Assembly (NCBI GenBank): GCA_021160185.1
Contig: JAGHDA010000420.1
Coordinates: 1-5,633 of the forward strand
Source of the DNA: Verrucomicrobiota bacterium
GTDB taxonomy: Bacteria > Verrucomicrobiota > Verrucomicrobiia > Limisphaerales > CAZBKV01
Direction of reading: 5' to 3'
DNA: 5,633 nt
The notes under the pieces were generated by a model, which worked only from the letters and a program-made list of their open reading frames with translations, was not told the origin of the DNA and searched no databases. This document shows, piece after piece, positions 1-5,561 of the stretch (its first letter is position 1; every line of letters begins with the position of its first letter). The translations under genes and the position numbers were made by a program.

Positions 1-1148
1 CATCTGAGTCTCTCGATGACCATTCCCGGCTTATATCTTTCCAGCATGAACCGCTCATGGCGCATTCGTTCCTCGTCGACTAACAGTTCTTCCAACAACA
101 AGGGTGAAGAAGGCCAGGAACGAAGCAACTCTGCATCCACGATAACGTCGCACCGCAGTTGCCGGTCAGCATTGTCTCCTTCGTATCTCCATCTCCCTAT
201 GGTCACGAGCGAAAAGGGCAGCCCGATCGTTGCTTGGGTGGGAGCCAGTCTGCGCTCACCGCGCAGCTCGCCGTCGGGGAAAAGCGCTTGCAACTTCAAA
301 GTGAGAAACACCGCCGTCGATAAGGTCGCCCCGCAATTGCCGAGCTCATAAGCAAACCTGGCATCATCCAGCCGAACCGTCTCCATGGTTAGGCCCTGGC
401 ATTTCTTGTGACTCGTGATCGTCTCAAGATCGATTCGGGTAATTATGTCGCAGGGCCCGCTAGGCACATAAGGACCCGCGTTCGGTGTTTGGTGTTTTAA
501 AAGCAAAGCCTCGCGGTCGAGCTGCGCAGTGAAAGGCTTCTCGACGGACTGGCCTTCCTCCGGCACATAGCTGAAGACGCCCGTGACTGCCACAGAGGCG
601 GCCTGCCCCTCTTTGATGGGAACGAGAATGATTGCAAACCCCAGGAAGAATAGCTTGCCGCGAGCCGCCATGGTGGAATCCACGGCGAGGCCGGCGCCAT
701 TTCGAAGCGCCAGCGCGCCCAGTCCGACAAGGACCAGGAGGAGCAACAGCGAAAGCAACTCGGATCGGGAGCTGCCCATCCATGTCTCCGCCAGGCCCAG
801 ACAGGAACAACCGGCCGCGGCTGGCAGCATGGCTGCCCCTACATGATAGACGATCGCACAGAGGCAAAACATCCAGAGCAGGTAAACGCGGCTGTACACG
901 CAAGTCCACGCAATAAGCACGTATGCCAGCAACAGCTCCGATATGCCCGCCAACAGCGCCACTTCCCTCTTGGTAAGAAAATAGATGACAGCATCCGCCG
1001 TGATTCGCCCCGCGGGCGGCCTAAGCAGGGCAATTAGTTTCAGGATTGCCGTCGTCAGGAGAATCGCCGCCGCCGCAGCCAGAACCCTATTGGCTCGCTG
1101 CGGATTCAGGCTGCTTCGTGCACTGTTTTGTAAGGTGAACTCTGGCAT
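1..1148 (-). CDS. MauE/DoxX-like membrane protein with C-terminal extracytoplasmic domain (3' end beyond window)
   Basis: My own translation of the minus strand is open from ATG 1148 to base 3 with no stop (382 codons), so the gene continues past the left edge. Residues about 22-42, 63-82, 87-108 and 130-148 are hydrophobic and look like four membrane helices. TM2 carries a Gly-x-x-Glu (E71), and CSCLG at 114-118 lies between helices 3 and 4. That layout and the Cys-x-Cys-Leu-Gly motif match the MauE/DoxX redox-associated family, whose members are thought to handle thiol electrons across the membrane. From about residue 160 a new Met, basic residues and a short hydrophobic run (LFFLGFAIILVPI) ending near QAA resemble a signal peptide. 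A polar region with scattered Cys (233, 250, 272, 332-333) follows and I do not recognise it. ATG 1187 is an alternative in-frame start; neither start has a clear Shine-Dalgarno. The gene overlaps the 3' end of its upstream neighbour by 43 nt. The membrane domain call is fairly secure; its redox role and the C-terminal function are inference. Confidence 0.72.
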   Translation of the reverse strand, partial: MPEFTLQNSARSSLNPQRANRVLAAAAAILLTTAILKLIALLRPPAGRITADAVIYFLTKREVALLAGISELLLAYVLIAWTCVYSRVYLLWMFCLCAIVYHVGAAMLPAAAGCSCLGLAETWMGSSRSELLSLLLLLVLVGLGALALRNGAGLAVDSTMAARGKLFFLGFAIILVPIKEGQAASVAVTGVFSYVPEEGQSVEKPFTAQLDREALLLKHQTPNAGPYVPSGPCDIITRIDLETITSHKKCQGLTMETVRLDDARFAYELGNCGATLSTAVFLTLKLQALFPDGELRGERRLAPTQATIGLPFSLVTIGRWRYEGDNADRQLRCDVIVDAELLRSWPSSPLLLEELLVDEERMRHERFMLERYKPGMVIERLR

Positions 1149-1654
1149 ATACGGAATTTTTGAAAGATCAAACGAAGTTGCTGCCATCCCACCGAAGGCC
1201 GGAATCGGGGCCTGCTCTGCCAAATCCTCAGGAAACGGAGGGGGCCCATGGCGGATTGTTGAGAAAGGCCGTTGAGAGTTTGGCTTGCCGTATTGGCGTC
1301 ATAACGTGAGATCATCCAGCCGTGGTTGTCCCAGCAACCCCGAATCATAAGTGAGGGATCGGTTTGTTCCAGCGGGTCAAGCGCCCCTTCCTGACTTGCC
1401 CCGTTGCGCAGGAACCGAGCGTTTGATTGAAGTGTGGGATGATTATACTGAGGAGAAGCGCCAATCAGGCTTGTGGAATACGAAACTTCCAGCGCCATGC
1501 CCACGACTTGCGGTGGCGACGTTACAAATGATCGAAAGGCGTCAACCTCGGTTTCGCCGGCGACAACATCGGAACGTAACAACCCCACCAGCCCTGCTCC
1601 GAGAATCGGGAAGCACGCTTGGATGCCGAAACGCCGCAGGGGCAGGGAATTCAA
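1106..1654 (-). CDS. Putative secreted protein of unknown function upstream of the MauE-like gene
   Basis: The frame is open from ATG 1852 to a stop at 1106, but the first 66 codons from 1852 are Arg/Ser/Gly-rich and not protein-like. I therefore favour a TTG start at 1654, giving about 182 aa. From there residues 1-33 form a signal peptide: two Arg at 7-8, a hydrophobic core FPILGAGLVGLL at 15-26, and a cleavage region near VVAG at 30-33. The mature part begins with an acidic segment, DAFRSFV and a Ser-Pro-Pro (46-48). Further on is a Trp-rich stretch (CWDN.GWM) followed by ISRYDANTASQT. I recall secreted proteins with a similar 'AF.S.PP' start and Trp-rich middle near MauE-like genes in Verrucomicrobiota, but cannot confirm this here. 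The last 50 residues are Arg/Gln-rich and look less coding, and they overlap the next gene, so a 3' frameshift or decay is possible. No clear Shine-Dalgarno precedes 1654. Function unknown. Confidence 0.5.
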   Translation of the reverse strand: MNSLPLRRFGIQACFPILGAGLVGLLRSDVVAGETEVDAFRSFVTSPPQVVGMALEVSYSTSLIGASPQYNHPTLQSNARFLRNGASQEGALDPLEQTDPSLMIRGCWDNHGWMISRYDANTASQTLNGLSQQSAMGPLRFLRIWQSRPRFRPSVGWQQLRLIFQKFRICQSSPYKTVHEAA

Positions 1655-1798
1655 CCTCGCCCGTGGCGGTGCGCCGAAATCTTCACGGCAGAAGCCCTTG
1701 TACCGGGCAGCACGCCGCCCGTGTAAAGGGGTCGTGAAACTATCTCTTCCCGGAACCCCGTCCCGCAAGTTGCCTGGTCGCCTGGTCGCCCAAGCCGA

Positions 1799-1814
1799 GT
1801 CTGGACATCCAGAC
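1799..1814. repeat. 16-bp perfect palindrome, operator-like
   Basis: The sequence gtctggacatccagac has two 7-bp arms (gtctgga and tccagac) around a 2-nt centre. It begins about 17 nt downstream of the proposed -10 on the minus strand, a position where a dimeric repressor could block initiation. No matching regulator is in the window. It could equally form a small RNA hairpin or be chance. Confidence 0.4.
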
Positions 1815-1830
1815 CACAGCTTCGCTGAGC

Positions 1831-1859
1831 AGTTTGACCCCCTCGTCCCCACTTGTCAA
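1831..1859 (-). promoter_or_regulatory. Possible sigma-70-type promoter for the left-hand gene pair
   Basis: On the minus strand a perfect TTGACA (1859-1854) is followed after 17 nt by CAAACT (1836-1831), which matches TATAAT at only three of six positions. It points towards the putative secreted protein about 180 nt downstream, and a 16-bp palindrome lies just beyond it. The -35 match and spacing are good and the -10 is poor, so this is a weak prediction. Confidence 0.28.
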
Positions 1860-2144
1860 GCCCCGAAGCGCGAATTTCCGAAGTTTTTTTGTTCCGCCCC
1901 CAAGATTACCCGGGAACGATCGCAACCCATTGGACAGGAGTGGCTGAGAGATCCCGCAGGCCCGGTTCGCTATCAGAAAGGCCATCCCAGGCCGACTTTT
2001 GACCTGAAACCCGCCCGGCCAGGACGATTCCTGGATTCTCGGGATTTCACCATCACGTACTTCGGACGATGCGCATCGGCTGCCAAGGTGGCTGGTCCTC
2101 TTTGCCCCTGGCCGGTTTGACCGAGACCCTGTCACCTGCTCCTT

Positions 2145-2178
2145 CGCCTTCTTCGCGTTCATTGGCGTTCATTCGCGG
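2145..2178 (-). repeat. Degenerate ~10-bp tandem repeat
   Basis: Two adjacent copies of gcgttcatt(g/c) lie at 2155-2164 and 2165-2174, flanked by partial copies (gccttcttc at 2146-2154 and gcgg at 2175-2178). On the minus strand this reads as repeated 'gaacgc(g/c)aat', translating to runs such as MNANERE. Similar 'aaccgcgaatgaacgcgaatgaacg' tracts recur in intergenic DNA of several environmental bacteria, from memory, and often create spurious short proteins. The copy number here is small. Confidence 0.4.
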
Positions 2179-2230
2179 TTGCCGTTGTCGCCGGTCGGTC
2201 CGTCTTCCCAGTCCAATGCTCGACCAGCGT

Positions 2231-2270
2231 GCATGCCTGCCTGTGCGTGCCCGCACGCAGACAGGGATGC
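2231..2270. repeat. REP-like imperfect hairpin at the transposase truncation point
   Basis: A 40-nt near-palindrome. The core stem is tgcgtgc (2244-2250) with gcacgca (2253-2259) around a 2-nt loop. It is extended by cctg (2240-2243) with cagg (2262-2265) across a 2-nt bulge, and closed by gcat (2231-2234) with atgc (2267-2270). It lies in intergenic DNA and begins where the transposase remnant loses homology. The size and imperfect stem suit a REP-type element, possibly one of many in the genome, but only one copy is visible here. Confidence 0.55.
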
Positions 2271-2442
2271 GGCGGGGCCGATGGGAGGCCTCTTCGACCG
2301 AATCGCGCTTTCTCCATTTGCGGATGGTGCGGCGAGGAACCCCGTGCTTCTCGGCCGGAACCGCGTCAGGCAGGTCCAAGGTCTGGGTCTCCCGGCGGAT
2401 CTCGGGAGTGGCGCGGGCTTTCTTGTGGAGGCGGATGACCAT
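2263..2442 (-). pseudogene. IS481-type transposase, N-terminal remnant
   Basis: From ATG 2442 the first ~58 residues resemble the N-terminus of IS481-family transposases. They begin MVIRLHKKARATPEIRRE, followed by a helix-turn-helix (VPAEKHGVPRRTIRKWRKRD, about 29-48) and the typical SVEEASHRPRR linker. In intact members the linker continues into a second helical segment and then the DDE integrase core. Here homology ends at about 2263 and the frame runs on into repeat DNA to a stop at 2053 with no DDE domain. The other two frames do not restore it, so this is a truncation rather than a single frameshift. A Shine-Dalgarno GGAG lies 7 nt upstream of the ATG. The remnant might still make a short DNA-binding peptide but cannot transpose. 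Terminal inverted repeats were not identified. Confidence 0.8.
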
Positions 2443-2449
2443 GTATAGG

Positions 2450-2453
2450 CTCC
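2450..2453 (-). promoter_or_regulatory. Ribosome binding site of the transposase remnant
   Basis: The minus strand reads GGAG followed by 7 nt and then ATG 2442. This is the clearest Shine-Dalgarno sequence in the window and supports 2442 as the original transposase start. It contrasts with the resident genes, whose starts lack such a site, in keeping with an imported element. Confidence 0.6.
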
Positions 2454-2581
2454 CTGATAATCAGTGTTGCGATCGAACAGTTTTTCGGGCCTTGGACTTT
2501 GCAATCAGCTCACAGAGAATATCTCCGGCCTGGAACAAAGGATAACTCCTTCGAGCAATAGGATCACGCGGGACCCAACAT

Positions 2582-4012
2582 TTAACGGCTTGTTTTTGAC
2601 GACTTGGGAGGCGGCGGGGCCTTCCACTCGGGCGAGTCCACATGCGCCCGCTCCATCATCTCGGCCAGGCGGGCGGCCAGCTCGGGACGCTCAGCGGCCA
2701 GGTTGTGGCGCTCGCCGATGTCCCGGCTCAGGTCGTACAGCTCCAGCGGAGCGTGCCATTTGGGCCGGACCGCTTTCCAGTTCTTCCACCGGATCGCCCG
2801 CGCGCCGCCGCGTTCGTAGAATTCCCAGTAAAGATATTCGTGGGGAGCCTGGCGTTCGGGATGTCCCGTGAGGGCGGGAACCAGGCTCACGCTGTCCAAG
2901 CCGCTCGGGGGAGCGACGCCGGCCAATTCGCACGCGGTGGCCATCAAATCGCCGAAATAGCCCACGCAGTCGCTGACCGCGCCCGCAGGAACGGTTCCGG
3001 GCTGCCAGGCGATTGTGGGCACGCGGATGCCTCCTTCGTAGAGGTCGCGCTTGATGCCCCGCAGCGGTCCCGAAGGCCGGAAGCGCTTGATGTTGTGGCG
3101 GGCTTCGTTGTGAGGGCCGTTGTCGGAGGTGAAGATCACCAGCGTGCGCTGCGCCAGGCCCAGCTCCCGGAGCAAATCAAGCAACCGCCCCACGTCCCGA
3201 TCCATCCGCGTGATCATCGCGGCGTGGCCCTTGTCCGGGTCCGGCCAGTCTTTGTTTGCGTAGGGGCCGAAGTCCGGAACCTCAGAGCCGTTGCCGAAGA
3301 GAGCCGAACCTTCGTTGTTGGCGTGGGGGATGGTGAGGGACAGGTAAAGGAAGAAGGGCTCTTCCTTATGCGCGCGGATCCAATCCAGCGCCTCGCGCGC
3401 GAAAAGATCGTGGGAGTACGCGACCCGCTTCGTAGCCGCGCCACCCAGAAAACCGCCGTATTCCCGCCGCGCGGTTTTGACCACGTTGGGCAGGCCCACT
3501 TGCAGGTCGTTCCGCCACAGGAAAACCGGGTAGTAGTTGTGGGCGTGCACCTGGTTCAGGTAGCCGAAGAAATAATCGAAACCCTGCCGCTGAGGCAGCC
3601 CCGTCCTGCAGCCGGAGCGCATGTCGCCCAAGCCCCACTTGCCGATGAGCGCGGAGGCGTAACCCGCCTTCTTGAGCGCCTCGGCCACTGTGACGTCACC
3701 GGGCTTGAGCGCCTGCTCCGGGCCGGTTCCGTTGCCGCGGACCGAGCAATGGCCCAGATGTTTGCCGGTCATCAGGATGCAGCGGGAAGGAGCGCACACC
3801 GTGGATCCGGCGTAGAACTGGGTGAACCGCATGCCCTCGGCGGCCATCCGATCCAGCCGAGGCGTTTGGATCAATTTCTGTCCGTAGCACCCCACTTCGC
3901 CGTAGCCCAGGTCGTCGGCCATGATCCAGATGAGATTGGGCCGATCCGCCGCGCGGGCCGCGAACAACATACACAACCCGACCGCCGCCCAAAACATGCC
4001 TTGTCTTTTCAT
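2582..4012 (-). CDS. Secreted type I sulfatase (arylsulfatase-like, formylglycine-dependent)
   Basis: A complete 476-aa sulfatase expected to hydrolyse sulfate esters outside the cytoplasm; the substrate (aryl, sugar or glycan sulfate) cannot be told from sequence alone. Residues 1-21 are a signal peptide: Lys-Arg start, hydrophobic core to about 18, cleavage near ARA-A. The family core is intact. RPNLIWIMADDLGYG at 24-38 supplies the metal-binding Asp33-Asp34. CAPSR at 73-77 followed by TG at 82-83 is the C-x-P-S-R signature, in which Cys73 would become formylglycine. Lys125 sits in GKWGLG, His156/His158 in QVHAH, His230 in TIPHANNE, and Asp297-Asn298 in TSDNG. Length is normal for the family. 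Cys-type maturation requires a formylglycine-generating enzyme, which is not in the window. ATG 4012 is chosen because it gives the signal peptide; no Shine-Dalgarno precedes it. It lies 86 nt after rsmE on the same strand and may have its own transcription start. Confidence 0.96.
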   Translation of the reverse strand: MKRQGMFWAAVGLCMLFAARAADRPNLIWIMADDLGYGEVGCYGQKLIQTPRLDRMAAEGMRFTQFYAGSTVCAPSRCILMTGKHLGHCSVRGNGTGPEQALKPGDVTVAEALKKAGYASALIGKWGLGDMRSGCRTGLPQRQGFDYFFGYLNQVHAHNYYPVFLWRNDLQVGLPNVVKTARREYGGFLGGAATKRVAYSHDLFAREALDWIRAHKEEPFFLYLSLTIPHANNEGSALFGNGSEVPDFGPYANKDWPDPDKGHAAMITRMDRDVGRLLDLLRELGLAQRTLVIFTSDNGPHNEARHNIKRFRPSGPLRGIKRDLYEGGIRVPTIAWQPGTVPAGAVSDCVGYFGDLMATACELAGVAPPSGLDSVSLVPALTGHPERQAPHEYLYWEFYERGGARAIRWKNWKAVRPKWHAPLELYDLSRDIGERHNLAAERPELAARLAEMMERAHVDSPEWKAPPPPKSSKTSR

Positions 4013-4018
4013 GCGACT

Positions 4019-4024
4019 ATTGTA
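4019..4024 (-). promoter_or_regulatory. Possible -10 element giving a leaderless sulfatase mRNA
   Basis: TACAAT (4024-4019 on the minus strand) matches the -10 consensus at five of six bases and ends only 6 nt before ATG 4012. Initiation from it would start almost exactly at the ATG, which would fit the missing Shine-Dalgarno. The best -35 candidate, TTGGGA, is 19 nt away and poor, so confidence is low. Confidence 0.22.
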
Positions 4025-4044
4025 AAGCCCGCGGCCGGGCCTTT
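4024..4044 (-). terminator. Hairpin between rsmE and the sulfatase gene, possible weak terminator
   Basis: On the minus strand AAAG pairs with CTTT and CCCG with CGGG, around a GCCG loop with one bulged G, after the rsmE stop and just before the sulfatase start. Only three T follow the stem, so termination would be weak; it may attenuate read-through from dnaJ-rsmE. It overlaps the -10-like site by one base at 4024. Confidence 0.3.
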
Positions 4045-4098
4045 CCCAAAAGAAAAATCAACGCGCTGTTCCCCGCGAGACGGCGGCGGCTCGCGCTC

Positions 4099-4872
4099 TC
4101 ACGGAGCGCCTTCGGCTTCCCCGGGAGACCTCTGGAACGCGCAGGCGCCCAGGGCCAGGCAGACGATCGCGGCGGTCTCGCTTCGGAGCGTGGCGGGTCC
4201 CAGCGTGACCGGCAGCGCGCCCGCTTCGCGAAGCGAGCGCTCTTCTGCTTCGGTGAAGTCTCCTTCCGGGCCGATCCAGAAGCCCACGCTTTGGGGCGCG
4301 CGCTCCGCGCCTTGTTCTTCAAGCAATCGATCCTGCAGCGGGACGGCGTCGGGACGCAGGCTGGCGACGTAGTTCCGCTCGGGCAAATCGGCCGGGGTTT
4401 GAAGCCGGCGAGCCAGCGGCGCGGGCGCGTCGATTTCCGGCAGCCAGAAGTTGCCGCTCTGCTTAAGGGCGGCGAGAGCGGCCGCCTGCCACTTGCGCCG
4501 TTTTTGTTCCGCCTGCCGCGCGTCCCAGTCCGGCACGCTGCGCGCCGTGAGAATCGGCGCGATCCGCGCCGCCCCCAGCTCGACCGCCTTTTCCACGGCC
4601 CATTCCATGCGCCGCGACTTGAGCGCGGCCTGAAAGAGAATCAGCTCCGGAGCGGGCCGGGGTCGAAAGGTTTTCTTCACCGCTTCCACTTGGGCGCGCC
4701 CTTCGACCACGGCCGCCAGGCGGCCTTCGAACAACCCGCCTCGGCCGTCCAGCACGGCAACCTCCGCTCCAGGCCGAAGCCGCAGGACTTTGAGGGCGTG
4801 GCGGGTTTCGGACTCCGGCAAAAGGATGAGCCCGCTTCGGCATGCCTCCGGCGGAGCGTAGAAGCGGCGCAT
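4099..4872 (-). CDS. rsmE: 16S rRNA (uracil1498-N3)-methyltransferase RsmE
   Basis: A complete 257-aa SPOUT-class methyltransferase that uses S-adenosylmethionine to methylate N3 of U1498 in 16S rRNA of the small ribosomal subunit, in the cytoplasm. The N-terminal PUA-like domain covers about 1-70 and includes the family segment HALKVLRL (25-32). The catalytic domain follows: MEWAVEKAVELGAARIAP at 89-106, KQSGN at 137-141 (counterpart of the usual EQSGR), IGPEGDF at 200-206, and LGPATLRSETA at 224-234. The last two form the trefoil-knot cofactor site. Most relatives have IGPEGG; the Asp at 205 is a tolerated variant as far as I recall. Length is typical (about 240-260). It starts 7 nt after the dnaJ stop, so the two are probably co-transcribed and perhaps translationally coupled; only a weak AGG lies upstream of the ATG. 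The dnaJ-rsmE order is common in bacteria and supports the call. Confidence 0.97.
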   Translation of the reverse strand: MRRFYAPPEACRSGLILLPESETRHALKVLRLRPGAEVAVLDGRGGLFEGRLAAVVEGRAQVEAVKKTFRPRPAPELILFQAALKSRRMEWAVEKAVELGAARIAPILTARSVPDWDARQAEQKRRKWQAAALAALKQSGNFWLPEIDAPAPLARRLQTPADLPERNYVASLRPDAVPLQDRLLEEQGAERAPQSVGFWIGPEGDFTEAEERSLREAGALPVTLGPATLRSETAAIVCLALGACAFQRSPGEAEGAP

Positions 4873-4879
4873 CGGCGTC

Positions 4880-5561
4880 TTAGGTGGCCTGGCGGAAGAA
4901 GGCCTTGGCTTTCTCGAAAAAGCTTTTGCTCTTGGGGTGCACGCTGCTGTCGCACATCTCGGCGAACTCCTTGAGCTTGGCCTTCTGCTGGGCGTTCAGA
5001 TTGGAGGGGACTTCCACCTGGACGCGCACCAGCAGGTCGCCGCGGCCGTAGCCGTGGACGTTGGGCATCCCCTTGCCCTTAAGGCGGAAAACCGTGCCGG
5101 GCTGCGTGCCGGGCGGGATTCGGATTTGAGCCGAGCCCTCCAGCGTGGGCACGGCAATTTCCGCGCCCAGGGCGGCCTGGGCGAAGCTGATCGGCGCTTC
5201 GCAGAGCAAGTCGTCCCCCCGCCGCTTGAAAATTTCGTGCGGGCGGACGCGAAGCAGGACGAACAGGTCGCCGCGTTGCCCGCCCTGGCGGCCCGCGGCC
5301 CCGTTGCCGGCCGAGCGCAGGCGCATCCCGTCCTCCACTCCCGCAGGCACGCGGATGGTCACCGCGGCGGTTTTCTCCTTCAGTCCGGAGCCGCCGCATT
5401 GGCGGCAGCGGCGGCGGATGATGCGCCCTTCGCCGCCGCAGCGGGGGCAGGTTTGGCGGAACCGCATGAAGCCGCCCAGGACTTGTTCCACCTGGCCGTA
5501 GCCGCGGCATGTGGGGCAGACGCTTTTGCCTTCCCCTGCTTCGGCCCCGCCTGCAAGGGAA
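4880..5561 (-). CDS. dnaJ: Chaperone protein DnaJ, partial (N-terminus missing at the contig end)
   Basis: This is the C-terminal part of DnaJ (Hsp40), the cytoplasmic co-chaperone that delivers unfolded clients to DnaK and stimulates its ATPase. Three of the four zinc-binding CxxCxGxG repeats are present: CPTCRGYG (Cys codons near 5518 and 5509), CPRCGGEG (5449, 5440) and CRQCGGSG (5407, 5398). The client-binding C-terminal domains follow, with the conserved VRVPAGVEDGMRLR-like strand, GDLFVLLRV, PISFAQAALGAEIAVPTLEG, GKGMPNV and GDLLVRVQVEVP. A typical KSFFEKAKAFF tail ends at the TAA at 4880. The J-domain, Gly/Phe region and first zinc repeat are absent. The frame formally stays open to a TTG at 5629 and to the edge, but beyond about 5551-5561 it reads the reverse complement of dnaJ itself and is not real protein. 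rsmE follows after 7 nt. The true 5' part should lie on another contig. Confidence 0.97.

Larger units (their letters stand above)
1655..2262. other. Gene-poor stretch with scattered repeats and hairpins
   Basis: About 600 bases without a gene I can defend. Reading frames on both strands exist (for example minus 1740-2162 and plus 1473-2120), but their translations are rich in Arg, Ser, Pro and Gly and match no family I recognise. The stretch contains the promoter-like site at 1831-1859, the palindrome at 1799-1814, an 8-bp tandem duplication (gcctggtc at 1772-1779 and 1780-1787), and a small perfect hairpin at 2019-2034 (ccagga, loop cgat, tcctgg). It also holds the degenerate repeat at 2145-2178 and most of the REP-like hairpin at 2231-2270. 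It most likely serves as the upstream region of the left-hand gene pair plus debris from a decayed insertion sequence. Confidence 0.5.

Noticed and set aside
16..351. 111-aa plus-strand frame
   Set aside because: It is antisense to the MauE-like gene's C-terminal domain, Ser/Arg-rich, and has no recognisable features.
460..909. 149-aa minus-strand frame
   Set aside because: It is in another phase over the MauE-like gene; its Arg/Gly/His-rich translation is a shadow, while the competing phase shows membrane helices and CSCLG.
1920..2060. Possible tRNA-like or small RNA hairpins
   Set aside because: Only the short stem at 2019-2034 is perfect; no cloverleaf, anticodon arm or T-loop could be laid out.
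1473..2120. 215-aa plus-strand frame across the gene-poor stretch
   Set aside because: Composition is Arg/Pro/Ser-rich with no motif; it runs antisense to the exported protein and through intergenic palindromes.
1740..2162. 140-aa minus-strand frame beginning MNAKKAKEQ
   Set aside because: Its start lies inside the degenerate tandem repeat and the rest matches nothing; probably spurious, and the promoter-like site lies within it.
2443..2581. Short minus-strand frame (2461-2643) between sulfatase and transposase remnant
   Set aside because: It begins inside the sulfatase 3' end in another phase and shows no recognisable protein; the gap looks like ordinary intergenic DNA.
2642..4372. 576-codon open frame on the plus strand
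   Set aside because: It lies antisense to the sulfatase and the end of rsmE, both with intact catalytic motifs. In high-GC DNA the opposite strand of a real gene often stays open, and its translation resembles no family.
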